DNA of 64,000 nt from Sanderia malayensis (GCA_013076295.1 RQOL01000466.1:5251080-5315079), one strand, 5' to 3'. Positions 53,101-64,000 are shown, counted from the first letter of the stretch. Translations and numbers: made by a program. Notes: generated by a model not told the origin, from the letters alone.

Positions 53101-55619
53101 ACATTTGATTTTGATGGAGCATATATCGTTTCAGAATCCTAACTGCAGTGTATAAAAAGCTTGATAGTGAGAATTACAAAGAAGCAATTGCTATGTTCAG
53201 AATGGCCGGTAAGAAGTGGCCGGAATGCTTTCAAATTGATAACGACGACGAAGGAGATGGCGGAAAAGATGGCGAACAAACCGCCCAAGAAGACCAAGGG
53301 TATATTGTTTTATGCACGAATAAATTTTGATACAATATATAATACTTATATAACAATTTTTTTGCGTTTTTATATTCTTTTATCTTTGATTGCAGTTGAT
53401 AACTTGATTTTGAATGATTCACATAATTCTATTGATAGAGACAAGGATGACCAAGGAAAGCAGATCATTGTCAACAGATATCTCATGTTGTTTGAAGGGG
53501 TCTTCAAAAGTAAGTAAAACATTGCAATACCGTAAATCGTCGAATAAGCCCCCATCCTGATAATCATTTGCAAGGATATTGAGCCCAAGTTTCCAGACAT
53601 TGAAGTTGTTTATAGTGAATGTATTGCAAGTAGCAGTAAGTTTAAACCAATAACTTTATTGATTGGCTGAATCGTATAGATTTTATTTTGCTTAATATTG
53701 AACAATAATCGAGCTAAGTTTTTGTTTTTGCAAATAAGCCCCCGGTGGCTTATTCGAGGATTTGCGGTAGTCTTCTTTATTAATAAAGTTATTTAACATC
53801 TTTTGATTTGGGTAGATGTAAATGAACTCTGTGTATTTTGTTTTTGGGCATTGCTTGGCTTGATTTATTTATCTCTTATTTTGCGTGTGTAGAATTCGAG
53901 TTGATGGAAGGTGCAGAGACCGAACGAGGCGTTGATGATAATAGCAATGCAGAAGAGGGTGAAAATGAAGAACAGGAAAGTGAAGAATCCAGTGAGATCA
54001 AAAAACAAAAGTTGCTTGTCAAGTATTTAGAGGTAAGTCTTGCTGTAATGCAGAATCTTGCATTACAGAAGAATAAGGACTGTGCTTGCATTTTAGTGCG
54101 AAGTAGTAGTGCAAAAGCAATTTGCAATGCATTGAAGCCTCCATTAATAGATACCGTAATGCTTCGATTAAACACCCCTTCTTTTAGGCGCCCCCCGAAT
54201 AGAGCCCCCTAAAATATCCAACAATTTAATAAACGCCCCGGGCGCTCCTGGTAATCATTTGTGGGGATATTGAGCTCAATTATTAGCGTATTGAAGTTGG
54301 GTTGAAAATAAATTGCACATTCGTTATCTCGAACATTCGTTATTTCGAACAGATTTTAATTTCCCTTGAGAGTTCTAGATGGCGTATATATCAACTGTAA
54401 CAGCAACTGTAACAACAACTTTAGGCAAATCACTTTGTTCATTGACTGCATAGTACAGATCCTATAATGTTCCAAATCAAAAGTGGCCGTTTGAATTGGA
54501 GGCTTAACAGAAGCACAGAACACAACTTTTTCCCCTCTCACCAACATATACTCACATGCTCGTTGCGAGTCAAAAATCCAGCTAATGTTTCGTTTTCACA
54601 AATAAACCCCCCTGGGGTGGGCTTATTCGAGGATTTACCTTTTAAATCTTCATTACAGGGTTCGATTCATTTCGCAACTCAAATGCAAGAATCAGTGAAA
54701 GTTCTTTGTCAGCTTCTCGGCTCGAAAACAAACTCGGATATTCTTGAAACGATTGATTTCTACATCCTCGCGCACGAGTTTTCACTCGCCAACGCGAACG
54801 AAGGCATCCGAAAAATGCTCGCACTTATCTGGTCACGTGATGCTGTTGTTAAAGAAGCGGTAGTCAATGCTTACAAGAAGCTCTACATTGAAACAGGAAT
54901 TGACAACCAACGGTATGCCATGCTCTTCTCTCCCTTTACACCCGGTTATGTTTCTATTTGTAATTAATGCGCAATGAGAATTCTCCTTGAAAACAGGGGG
55001 ACTTGTCTGCTTACGATTTTAATTTGAAGTTTTTTTTATTTGCGTTGCTTTCGTTAGGAATCTCGCTTTATCAGTTGTGAACAATTTGACGACTTTGACC
55101 ATTGGTGCCACGCTTGGAGATCTAACGTCATTGGAAGAGTTGGTAAGTTGTTGTTGCAGACTTCGGTAGTTTTATCTCTATAGTTACATGGAGTTTCACT
55201 GGGATGCTGTATTTGGTTTTATTTACTTACGTGGGGTTTGTCAGATAGTGAAATGTTCTGTTGTTTTTAGCTGAAAGAGTTGTATAAGATGAAGCTCATA
55301 CCTTCAGTTGTGATTCAATTGTTGTGGCAACGTTTCTCGTTAAAGGTAATCTATTTTGCATCTTTACTCTGTACAGTAACCCCTCTGTAGCTCTCTATCT
55401 ATTATATAGATATCTGTTTCCATGTACTTAGGTGTACACGGAAACAGATAGGTGGAGAGTCATACAGAGAGTCTGTTGTCTTATGATTGCATCTAGCGTA
55501 CAGCCTGAGCAGCAACTTGAAAATCCTGTTCCAGTATTATTATTTACCATTCCCCTGTATGTTGATATCTGTATATCAGTCAGATATCTCCCTGTGTGTC
55601 TATTTCTGTATATCTATCC

Positions 55620-55661
<42 letters not shown>

Positions 55662-58600
55662 GTATTTATCTCAGATACCTCAAACGACACCAGCTGAAAG
55701 TCGGGCCGCAGTCCTGTTGTTGGGAATGTTTGCTGGGTAAGTCTGAGCATTGCTCGTGCTATTTCACACCTCGAATACACCTCTGTTTACAAATCTCTAC
55801 ACATTTCTTTCGTGATATTTGCTATTTGGTTTGCATCTCAACTTGCAGTGCCGAGAATTCAATAGTGAAAAGCAACATTGACACTCTTGTTAGCAATGGA
55901 CTTGGCCAACGCGGAAAGGAAGATTTTCTATTGGCAGTGAATACATGTGGTGTGTTATTGAAATTGGTTGACAATGCAGTGGTAAGAAACGAAGACTTTA
56001 TGCTCCAACCACCTCGTTTCCTGGCTATCATAATTAGCTTATGCGTGATTATCTTGGTCATCGTCATCAACGTATGCATGATTATCTTGTGTTTTTCATT
56101 CTAGCTTGGTGGTTCTGATAAGGAGCCATTCAGATTTCCAGAAACACACGAAATCTTCGAGAAACTCAATATAATCCTCGTTACAGGTAAACAAAATTGT
56201 CCCCTGCTACACTTCTTTTAAAAGCAAACAAATGAATACAGTTCTCTACTACATTATCTTTGGGTGTAAAGAAAAACCATAAACAATTGAACGGTTTTTC
56301 TTCACACCCGAAGATGAGTATATTAAAATATGAAGAAGAAACTAAACGTAAAGCCTTGTAATTTCAAGAGTATAACAAACACATTCAACAAGGATGATAA
56401 TTAATTCACGAGTAAGCAAGATTTAGAATTAGGCTACAGTCAAACATGTGATAAGGGTTAATAGATTGGCATAATTTATCATATTTCCAACAGAATAATG
56501 CTTGGAACGTTGTGAATTTTCACGATCATATAGTAGAGGAATTGATTCATTTGTTTTATTTTATTTGCTCTGAACTGTACTACTGGATGCACACCATAAG
56601 AACCACTCACTTAACGTCTTTTATTTTGTTTCATTTACTCGAGTTTGCATTATAATTATTGGTCATATCTCATCTTGCTGCTAGGCTTGACAAAGTTGAA
56701 TGTAACAGTTTGGAGCAACCTTGCAATGCAAGCCGTTAATGTCATTTATCAACTTGCTGAACACCCTGACAAGATCTCTACCACACTAATCAAAGATTTG
56801 GTCAGAGAATTATTGGCCAATAAAGCAATTGCAGAAGAAACCCAATCCCAGGCAGAAGCACGAGAAAGTCAAGGTAATTAGTTTTTAGTAAAACTTGATA
56901 AAGGGTACCTTCTTTTGATGATTTATCAATCATTAAAAGAATTCCTCAATGATTTATCAATCATTGTAGGATTTATCAATCATTAAAAGAGGAAGGTACT
57001 CTCATCATCATCTTGATCAACTTTGTTTTTCTTTTTACTTGTCACAGTTTCAGCAAAAAGCATAGACGAACCTGGAAATTTAACATTCAGCCTGTGGTTC
57101 AAAACAATAGGCTATTTCTTTATTTAAGCAGAAATATCAGCCTGGAGGCTCTTAATCAGTTATTGCGAGTTTTTACTGCGTGTAAACCCTTGTACTTGCA
57201 AGAACTTTGCGATGGTTCTTTGTTCTCTTGCAGTGCCTTTAACGGCCTTTAGTAATAATAGGATTCTGTTAACTTGCAGATGATGTGCAAGCAACCCAGG
57301 GTACACAATCGTCTCAGCCTGCTGACCAATCAAGCAATTTCTTCTACCATTCAAAAGTCTTGGGCCGGGTTATATCAGTGGTTGGTCACGTGGCGTTTCA
57401 ACAACTCGTGCACATGGATGTGAGAATATTGAGTGAATTGAAACGACGTCACAGGATCCAAGAGAAAGACAAGGAAAACAAAATGAACAAGAAAAACAGA
57501 ACACAAGTTAATCAAAGCACTGCCAGTGTCAACAAGGTTAGGTTTGGTAGTTCTTAGTCTTTAATACAGTCAAATCTGCATAGTTCGAACTCGTGTAATT
57601 CGAACTCTGTCTAATTCGAACGAAATTCTCTGCCCCTTCAAGGATCACTAATGAACCAATTCTTATAAAACAAACCTCTTTAATTCGAACTTTTTGTAAT
57701 TCGAACATTTTCATGCTTCCCCAGGGTGTTCGAATTAGACAGAGTTGACTGTATAGCAATTGACGGCATTTGTAAGAGAAAAGGGACAGTAAAAGCCCAC
57801 AGTTAAGAAGCTACTTCTATAAGAACCTTCTGGCTGAAGTCTTTTCCCACAACAATACAAATACAATAGCTTATTGTTCTTGAACAAGAGGCTTGGTGCA
57901 AGTTTCCAGGTTCTTATCTGCGGGTTTTCAGCCTTCCTCGAACGGGTTCTGTTAGTTATCAGCGCCGAGATAGTTTGAAGCAACTACAGTAAAACCCGCA
58001 TATAAAAACCTGTAAATTTCCATCCAGCCCATTGTTCCAAGACAAGAGGTTATTGTTTTTTCTATTGTTTTGAGCAGAAATATCACCCTGAAAGTTTTTA
58101 ATCCATTGGTTCTTATATACGGGTTTTGCTGTATTAACATTGCAGACTGTATCCAGAGGAGATACCTTTTTGTACGTATTTACTAATATTTGGTTGATGT
58201 GTGGCTAATCTTCTCCCCCCCCCCCTGATAGGAATCGAAGGCAGATGAAACTGGCTTAGATGATGATATGGGTGTCGGCGGTGCAGCAGCTGAGGATGTA
58301 GAAGCCGAGTTTATTCGAAATATCTGCGAAAAAGATCTTGTTACTGGTAAGCGTCATTTTAACATGCGAATATCGTATTTCCTCTAATAAACGCCCCGGC
58401 GCTCAGTAAGTATTTTGCAAAATTGAGTGGACGCTTATTAGAGGGGGCGTTTAAAAGAGGGTGGGCGCTAATTAGAGGAATTACGGTACTTGTTTCTGTG
58501 GCAATTTTTGCCCATTTCCGTAATGGTCATTTCTTTTCCGCATGATTTAATAATGCATGGTGGCTTCTGTTCATTGTAGGAGATAATTTGTTGGCCATTT

Positions 58601-61457
58601 TTGGACCTCTCCTTTTGGCAATATGTAGCAATCCGAAGAAGTACGCCGATGAAGAATTGATGGCTGCAGCGTGCTTGGCACTTTCGAAATTCATGCTTGT
58701 CAGGTGAAGAATATTACCATTTCATATATTATCACATGGGATTTTCTGCTTGTTTCTTTCACATACTCTGTGGTACTAGCATTGTGTGCTGTGCTATATT
58801 TGTTATGTCATTTTTAGTTCGGAGTTTTGTGAAGCAAATCTGCAGCTATTGTTTACGATTCTTGAAAAGGTCAGTCAATTGGTCAATACATTTACTGCAC
58901 AATTTACACAACTGGTTATAATAAGTTTTATTTCCAGTGATTTCGAGCAATTTTTATTTTATAATTGCCTCAGCCAATCATCAGATCTCTTTCTTTCAGT
59001 CACCTCAGCCAATCATCAGATCCAACGCAATCATCTCTCTTGGCGATCTGACATTCAGATTTCCAAATTTAATTGAGCCATGGACAGGGCATCTTTACGA
59101 AAGGTTTGTTCAAGATTTTTTCTGCTTAAAATTCTGCTGCAAAGCAAGACCCGTGAATGAACGAAGCTGCCACCTTTTTGCTCGTTTAAACCTTTGTTGC
59201 ACACCCTAAATCCTCGAATTGGCACCCACCTCGGTTAACCCCCATGCTGGTAATCATTTGCAAATATGAGCTCCAATATCAAGATTTCGAAGTCGTGTAG
59301 TGAATGTATTGCAAATAGCAGCAAGTGTAACCAACTACCTTTATTGATTGACTGTATGTGTAGTTTTTATTAAGTTTAATATTGAATAAGAATCCATTTA
59401 AAAATCCGTTCTTACTCGATCATTTACGGTAACTATGTTGTTTTTATTTTGTACATGCAACAAAGTTTTTGAGTTTCGTTAGCAATTTTATAAAAACATA
59501 TCACGATCAACATTGATCATTATCATTTTAATTACTACGAGAAAAGTTAAAGTACTTAAATAGTATCAGGTGCTAAGCGGTAAAAAAAAGAAATTGTTAC
59601 CGCTTTGTTTTTACCGATTAGTTTTTTTTTTATTTACAATAGTGTTATTATTGTGATCCGAACATATGCCTTGATCAATGCATGTCTTTATAAAATGTTT
59701 ACATCATTAAAAATGTCCTTCTGTGCATAAAATTCTTATCAATTTTGGTATTACCTCAACCAGGTATTAATATTGTTATTTGCAGGCTAAAAGACGATTC
59801 GAATCAAGTTAGACAAACAACTGTGACAGTTTTAACTCACCTTGTTTTGAATGATATGGTTAAAGTAAAAGGACAGATTTCCGAAATGGCGTTATGCCTC
59901 GAAGACGATGACAAAAGAATCGCTGACCTCACGAGGCTTTTCTTCACAGAATTCTCCCAAAAGGTATGATGTTGTTACCTATTAATTCCATGTTTACTTT
60001 GCAACTTACGTTTTTTGAGGTTTGGTAGTTTCATCATTTATTCTCTTTACCACAGGGCAATTCTCTGTACAATGTTCTTCCTGACATCATCAGTCGACTG
60101 TCGGGCTCTGAATGCAATATTGATGAAAGTAACTTCAAAAAAATCATGGAGTAAGCGATGATTTATTCACTTCTCACTTTCTTTTGCTTTCATCTGATTT
60201 CTTTCTTTCCATGGATTCATGCCAAACTGGCATAAGCTCAACTAAGCTTTTTCCCGCTCGTACTAGAGACAGGATCTTTGCGACTCCTGCAAGAGGCAAC
60301 ACCCTTCTTCTTGCTGCTTCTATATAAGCTCGGGAAGGTGTATTCATAATAATTTTTGCTATTTGCTTGTTTAAGGTACTTGCTGCAGTTTATACAGAAG
60401 GATAAACAGTCTGAATCTCTGGTTGAAAAGATCTGTCACCGTTTCAGAGTTACCACGTAAGCTATTTTCAAACCAATTCTTCCAAAAATTACCAAAGGAC
60501 ACCGTGGTTAATTGTTTAGTTAAATAATAATCATTTTTTATTTCAATACCTTGTGAATTTTAGAACTCAAAGACAATGGCACGATTTGGCATTCTGTCTT
60601 TCATTGCTTCCATATAACGAGAAAAGTTTCAAGAAATTGCAAGAAAACTTTGCCTGTTACCAGGACATGCTGATGGATGAAAATGTTTACTCTTGCTTCC
60701 TTGCCATCATTTCAAAGTCGAAGAAATTTATCAAGCAAGAATTTAAGGTGATACACATTTCAGCAACCACTAATATTTTTCTCAGCAATTCCAAATGGAT
60801 ATCGATATGATTTTGCAGTTTACAGCGAGAGTTCAATTATTGATTATCATTGGTTATGTTGAATTGACTTCTTTTAGATTCTACTTCTTGTATATCCAGG
60901 TTTTTGTTGAAGAATTTGAGCAAAAAGTAACAAACTTCCACACGAAAGGAGTTGACGACGAAGAAGGAATGGAACGAGCTGCCAAGGCAACCGAAAAAGC
61001 AAACAACAATAAAAACAAAACAAAACGAGGTGTTTATTAAAATTGTTGAATATTAAACTGCTTTTATATCTTCTCGATAACCTTGGCCTGAACATTGATT
61101 CTTGAAATAAATGTGCTATCTTTCAAAGTGAATTTTCCTGTGTTTGAGGGTCCAATATTTTGCAGCTGCCTATAGTCCGCATTTTACCTAAGTAGACATT
61201 AAAGATTTGTTTGAAAGGGTTTTTAGCAGTGATAATGAAGATAATGTTTCATTTCAGGTAAAAATAAAAAACCAACAAAGAGTCGTGTTTCTCCTGAGAA
61301 CAGTGACAGTGATAAGGAGACAAGTGTATTTGAAACACCAGCCCAGAAAAAACGAACCATCGCAAGATCGACAGCAAAGAAGCGAAGAGCGAAGAAACCG
61401 CAACCAGTCTTTTCAGACAGTGATGATAATGATGATGATTTATACAATGGATTCTAG
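47188..61457 (+). CDS. NCAPD2: Condensin complex subunit 1 (CAP-D2)
   Basis: About 35 exons spread over 14 kb, from MSVQFQIPLTRNDLMSSDGE (47188) to DSDDNDDDLYNGF-stop at 61457. The N-terminal condensin domain shows HFHELPTELKEKAWMIIV, LSKHVGELV and ERDDALCLISQLLQLDINRL (near 49360). HEAT-repeat exons follow: HVRSK-type helices such as DVHAFVRSKVLQIWLKI (51440), IPLSRWGRLMDLVNGRMQD (51955), an acidic linker, and the highly conserved Cnd1 block RSNAIISLGDLTFRFPNLIE (59020), RLKDDSNQVRQTTVTVLTHL (59790) and QRQWHDLAFCLSLLPYNEKS (60565). The lysine/Ser-rich C-terminus has SP/TP sites typical of CDK targets. CAP-D2 is a HEAT subunit of condensin I with CAP-H, CAP-G, SMC2 and SMC4, compacting mitotic chromosomes. 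Introns are rich in MITE-like elements. Confidence 0.96.
47864..48041. mobile_element. 178-bp MITE-like element with ACACGTTTTT ends (copy 2, inverted relative to copy 1)
   Basis: It begins TACACGCTTTTTATTTTATA and ends TCTTATATAAAAAAATGTGTA, with internal TTCTATTGTTTTCTATTGTT. It is the reverse complement, at the same 178-bp length, of 25563-25740 in MCM6. It sits in an NCAPD2 intron and is preceded at 47690-47760 by degenerate AATAAGCCCCCC blocks. Confidence 0.78.
51025..51112. repeat. TTACTTAT microsatellite in an NCAPD2 intron
   Basis: Perfect octamer units ACTTATTT repeat about ten times between two NCAPD2 exons. Likely length-polymorphic. No gene function. Confidence 0.85.
52601..53019 (+). 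mobile_element. AAGCCCC-family element, copy E (diverged or nested)
   Basis: It begins TACCATAAATCCTCGATTAAG and ends GGGGCTTAATTGAGGATTTACGGTA. The 419-bp interior contains two further pairs of AATAAGCCCC blocks (about 52648-52690 and 52929-52960) and a core that differs from copies A-D, so it is either a distinct subfamily or one element inserted in another. Confidence 0.7.
53528..53769 (+). mobile_element. AAGCCCC-family MITE, copy D
   Basis: It begins TACCGTAAATCGTCGAATAAG and ends GGTGGCTTATTCGAGGATTTGCGGTA, with the same core as copy B at nearly identical length (242 versus 240 bp). It lies within an NCAPD2 intron. Confidence 0.88.
54153..54640. mobile_element. Cluster of degenerate inverted-repeat remnants
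   Basis: This NCAPD2 intron segment contains TACCGTAATGCTTCGATTAA near 54153, GGCGCC and ACGCCCCGGGCGC blocks, an AATCATTTGTGGGGATATTGAG core fragment like copy B, and a terminal GGGGTGGGCTTATTCGAGGATTTACC near 54613-54638. It looks like overlapping fragments of at least two families. Confidence 0.5.
55612..55668. repeat. TCTA tetranucleotide microsatellite in an NCAPD2 intron
   Basis: About twelve TATC/TCTA units in a row (preceded by similar degenerate units) end a few bases before the exon starting near 55674. Expansion here could disturb the nearby 3' splice site. Confidence 0.85.
57565..57753. mobile_element. Pogo/Tigger-like MITE with TACAGTCAA ends
   Basis: It begins TACAGTCAAATCTGCATAGT and ends GACAGAGTTGACTGTA, with multiple internal AATTCGAAC phrases. 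Flanking TA dinucleotides suit Tc1/mariner-pogo insertion. Non-coding and in an NCAPD2 intron. Confidence 0.75.
57985..58133. mobile_element. MITE with TACAGTAAAACCCGCATATA ends
   Basis: It begins TACAGTAAAACCCGCATATA and ends TTCTTATATACGGGTTTTGCTGTA, giving strong inverted repeats of about 22 bp. The interior (GAGCAGAAATATCACCCTGA) is shared with a diverged copy at about 57065-57180 (AGCAGAAATATCAGCCTGG). A third relative is at about 57787-57937. Confidence 0.72.
58371..58488. mobile_element. MITE with CCTCTAATAAACGCCCC ends
   Basis: It begins TATCGTATTTCCTCTAATAA and ends GCGCTAATTAGAGGAATTACGGTA. The 118-bp element is nearly all inverted repeat and could form a hairpin. It shares only the TACGGTA edge with the AAGCCCC family. 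Confidence 0.68.
59203..59430. mobile_element. AAGCCCC-family MITE, copy F (degenerate)
   Basis: It begins CACCCTAAATCCTCGAATTG and ends TACTCGATCATTTACGGTAA. The core phrases GTAATCATTTGCAAATATGAG and CTTTATTGATTGACTGTATG identify it as a decayed relative of copies A-D. It lies in an NCAPD2 intron. Confidence 0.7.
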
Positions 61458-61945
61458 GGTTTGCTGTAATTCTATTACCCTTATCATTGTGTGTGCTCAC
61501 AAACTTCCATATGATGCAACATTTTGACATCAGCAGTCTACTCTATAGGGTAAGATTATTTATGTAAACATTTTTATGAGATAACTAATGCAAGATTTTG
61601 AGTGACTTTGCTATTTAGCAAGACCATCCCAAAGTGAAGCAGTTATTTAAAAGGGAAACACTATAGTATGAAAACTTTGTATCTAATCCTGAAAGAAGTA
61701 TGATTCTTTTGAATCAAAGCAGTTAAATATGCTTTAATTGCTTTAAAGTATTAACATTGGTCCAAAACTAATTTAGATCAATTCAACATTGTGTATAAAT
61801 TACTCTGCATTTCATGAAGCTCAAGCAAATTATTGACCTTTAAAATTGTTTGTCAGATAGGTGATATGTCCCACATGAAATGGTGTTCAATCTACACACA
61901 GCTAAAAATGAGAAAAATGTACACTTCTAGTGACCATGAGTACCT
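61458..61945. other. Intergenic region between convergent NCAPD2 and COA3 ends
   Basis: About 490 bp of AT-rich sequence with the 3' ends of both neighbours. No conserved exon, RNA gene or inverted-repeat element seen. Confidence 0.5.
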
Positions 61946-62395
61946 TCATTTGCGTCTTGATGTATCATATTCTGAAAAATCTTCTTGTTTTACAGACAGC
62001 AGTGTGTAAGCATCTGGAGATGGGTTAAGGATTTACATTGCAATTCAAGCACCCATGTTTAATTGGGACGTCCACTAAAATTATACTCAAACAATTTATT
62101 CGTTTACAATGATTTCTGCCGATCAGATCATTAAAATGATGATATATTTCTTTGGATTAAAATCATATATATCTATAATATAATTGTATAATAAAATATC
62201 TTTAACTTTTCACAAATTGTTCCAGTTTCTAGACACAACACAGAATAAGGCAATGCAAGAGAAAAAGATACACACTGCGCCAATGCCTGCAACAAGCGAG
62301 AAGCCGACAAGCAAATTTCGTCCTCTATATTTCTTCATTACTGTCTGGTATTTTGCGGCGTGCAGTTTTGCCTCTTCGGGAGTTGGAATTGGCAT
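61946..62395 (-). CDS. COA3: Cytochrome c oxidase assembly factor 3 (COA3/MITRAC12) homologue
   Basis: Two exons, 62272-62395 and 61946-62013, join in phase at a GTATCT donor and CAG acceptor to give about 63 residues. The product begins MPIPTPEEAKLHAAKYQTVM, has a basic patch (KKYRGRN), a single transmembrane helix (LLVGFSLVAGIGAVYAYTLL) and a short tail SVKQEDFSEYDTSRRK. Human COA3 has the same order: RTRN, a membrane helix, then YSISQERFLDELEDEA. Without splicing the frame would run on to a different C-terminus (CIALFCVVSRNWNNL), which loses the tail; the spliced form fits better. COA3 is an inner-mitochondrial-membrane factor that stabilises newly made COX1. The start could lie upstream because the frame stays open. 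Confidence 0.72.
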
Positions 62396-62903
62396 GATGG
62401 CTGAGGTATTCAAATGAAATAACCACTAAAGTCGCACATGCACAAAAGGTTTTGATGAGTTTCGCTTAGGCCTTGATTTGCGCGTAGATGACTGATATCA
62501 ACGCTCAAAAGCAGGTGGGGTATTATGCGTTGTGCACATAATTTGCAATTTGTTCATTGCTCCAAAATACAAAAAAATACGCATTTTGTAAGAATGATGT
62601 TTTATTATAATACTGAGGCTCTAAATTACAAAAAACAATGAAAATTTAAGAATAACAATGGGAAATCTCGAAGCTTGCGCTTGCGCAAAAGTTAAGGTAT
62701 TCTTATAAAGTTAGGGTGTGTATTTGCGTCAAGGAACCTATCGCTTCGCTGGTGTCATAGTAAGGGCCCTGCGAGTGTTTTGATCAAGTGATCTTGAAGG
62801 GCTTCAGTCACCAGGAGAAGCTCAAATGATCACTCAAAAAAGTCAAACTTCTTTATTTCAAACGTAATCTTTAGAGAATGAGACAGAATAGATTTCTATC
62901 AAG
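62396..62903. promoter_or_regulatory. Divergent promoter region of COA3 and GALNT-like gene
   Basis: About 508 bp separate divergent starts. It contains GC-rich patches (GCTTGCGCTTGCGCAAAAG near 62673-62690) that resemble an NRF1-like site (GCGC repeat), suitable for a mitochondrial gene but weakly supported. Confidence 0.35.
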
Positions 62904-63334
62904 ATGAAAGTAAAAGCCAAGCGTAGAACAATTCTACAAGCATTGCTATTGACTTCGTTATTTTGGATTTCTTTAGATGTATTGTTCTTTCTTCATAGAC
63001 AATCGCCAAACATTGATCTTGATGTTGTTGTCATAAATGGACAGAATGCCAGAGTTGATTCAATCAAAACTAAAACACCGTCAAATCCGCTGTACAACAG
63101 AATGCAACACGAGGCGAATCAAGAAATCAAGAATCGCCGATCGTTTAATCAGATTGAATCAGAGTTGTACCCTGATTTAGTGATTACTGGATTGGGACAT
63201 GAAGGTGTCAAAGCAAAGCTTCCAAATGAACTTGGAAATTTATCGAAGTCTCTTTTTGATAACCATTCGTTTGATTCTGTGCTGAGCGACAGAATTTCTA
63301 TGAATCGAAAATTGCCAGACGCAAGAGGAATTGA
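62904..63334 (+). CDS. Polypeptide N-acetylgalactosaminyltransferase, first coding exon (gene continues beyond window)
   Basis: The exon starts MKVKAKRRTILQALLLTSLF and is followed by WISLDVLFFLH, a type II signal anchor with a basic cytoplasmic end, as expected for a Golgi enzyme. After a hydrophilic stem come LVITGLGHEGVKAKLPN, SLFDNHSFDSVLSDRISMNR and KLPDARGIE, which match the entry of the GALNT catalytic domain (GLGE-G-PV-LP, then F-N---SD-IS--R-LPD-R). The donor GTGAGT at 63335 ends the exon in phase. These enzymes start mucin-type O-glycosylation by adding GalNAc to Ser/Thr. No further exon is visible by 64000, so the catalytic DxH and Gly/Trp-rich parts are outside the window. GALNT9/11-like subtype is a guess. 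Confidence 0.85.
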
Positions 63335-63347
63335 GTGAGTTTCATTC

Positions 63348-63413
63348 TACCGTAAATATTCGATGAAGCCCCCCTGGGCTTATTCGAGGGGGCTTGATCG
63401 AGGGTTTACTGTA
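63348..63413. mobile_element. 66-bp minimal AAGCCCC-family palindrome
   Basis: It begins TACCGTAAATATTCGATGAAG and ends GGGCTTGATCGAGGGTTTACTGTA, with almost no interior: the two end repeats sit back to back. It is in the first GALNT intron, 14 bp after the donor site. Confidence 0.75.
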
Positions 63414-64000
63414 TTTTGTGTTATTATCTTATCTTATAATCGATTAACGGATTAACTTCTCCCTCCCATCCTGTCCCCTTTTATTGTTTGTTTGAGTTTA
63501 AATTATGATTTCAGTCATTAGTCTGCAGTTTAACCAATCCGGTTATTACTGCCAGGTGTATCGGCCGAAATTTGCACAGCAAATCGGTATCATCGACCGT
63601 AAAAGCTTATTCCTACTCAAGCAATTCTGGCCGGTATGCTTAATGCCCAATTTCTTTAGATAACATTAATAATCGATGAACGGAAAAACTACAAAGAATA
63701 TACAACTTCTGTGCCAATCATGGTGGGAATGGATCTACGGATTTCCCACCACGAAAGGCACCTACAATGCAAAATTGTACATCATACACAACAAAATAAG
63801 TGTCAATGTCTTTATCATATTTAACACCAGGCAACAATAACCACAAGTAGAAACAAGTTGTGAAAATTGCGTTAGAAATAAGTTGGGAACATTAGGCTAT
63901 CACGCCCTGTGCCATAAAGCATTAAGAGATACAACAAATATCACATACAATCAAGTGTGAGAAAGAGTTTATCTACAAAAATTATTAATTTACACACACA
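63414..64000. other. Intronic sequence of the GALNT-like gene to the window edge
   Basis: AT-rich sequence downstream of the first GALNT exon. No further GALNT exon or other gene was recognised on either strand. Confidence 0.5.

Noticed and set aside
62184..62417. Plus-strand frame opposite COA3
   Set aside because: It mirrors the COA3 exon on the opposite strand with no family similarity.

Overview
The window is 64 kb of AT-rich animal nuclear DNA. Genes are split by many short GT-AG introns, exons encode conserved animal proteins, and there are no operons. It most likely comes from a cnidarian, perhaps a hydrozoan or other medusozoan. The main clue is the first gene, which joins thrombospondin type-1 repeats to a terminal SUEL/Gal-lectin domain, the architecture known as rhamnospondin in Hydractinia. 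Species cannot be fixed from sequence alone. All gene models below were spliced by eye from splice sites, reading phase and family similarity.

Layout, left to right: (1) 177-3269 (+) 3' part of a rhamnospondin-like secreted lectin; (2) 4099-5812 (-) SARNP/CIP29-like SAP protein, head-to-head with (3) 6188-10306 (+) DNAJB6-like chaperone; (4) 12403-17969 (+) multi-pass membrane protein resembling the fungal DUF7789 group; (5) 18256-24382 (+) homologue of tastin (TROAP); (6) 25231-30591 (-) MCM6 replicative helicase; (7) 30946-32358 (-) Mab-21/cGAS-fold protein with a degenerate active site; (8) 34005-34532 (-) B9D2 of the ciliary transition zone, head-to-head with (9) 34983-39848 (+) TDP1 carrying an N-terminal PAR-binding zinc finger; (10) 40398-41396 (-) aquaporin-11/12-like channel; (11, 12) 42522-43967 and 44974-46443 (-) tandem intronless LRR + EF-hand paralogues (LRRC74-like), the second head-to-head with (13) 47188-61457 (+) NCAPD2 condensin subunit; (14) 61946-62395 (-) COA3, a tiny cytochrome-oxidase assembly factor, head-to-head with (15) 62904-63334 (+) first coding exon of a GalNAc-transferase that leaves the window.

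Genes for chromosome replication, segregation and repair are frequent (MCM6, TROAP, NCAPD2, TDP1), but they do not form a co-transcribed unit. A perfect E2F-type motif lies upstream of MCM6, and a CCAAT/CHR-like pair lies upstream of TROAP. Four divergent pairs share short promoters.

Introns and spacers carry several families of short non-autonomous inverted-repeat elements (MITE-like). The commonest has ends reading TACCGTAAATCCTCGAATAAGCCCC. Others include a 178-bp family with ACACGTTTTT ends, two pogo/Tigger-like elements, and an element with TGGCGTAGATAG ends. None was found inside a coding exon. No tRNA, rRNA or CRISPR array was recognised. The most interesting items are the PBZ-TDP1 fusion, the tastin homologue outside vertebrates, the orphan DUF7789-like membrane protein, and the MITE families.
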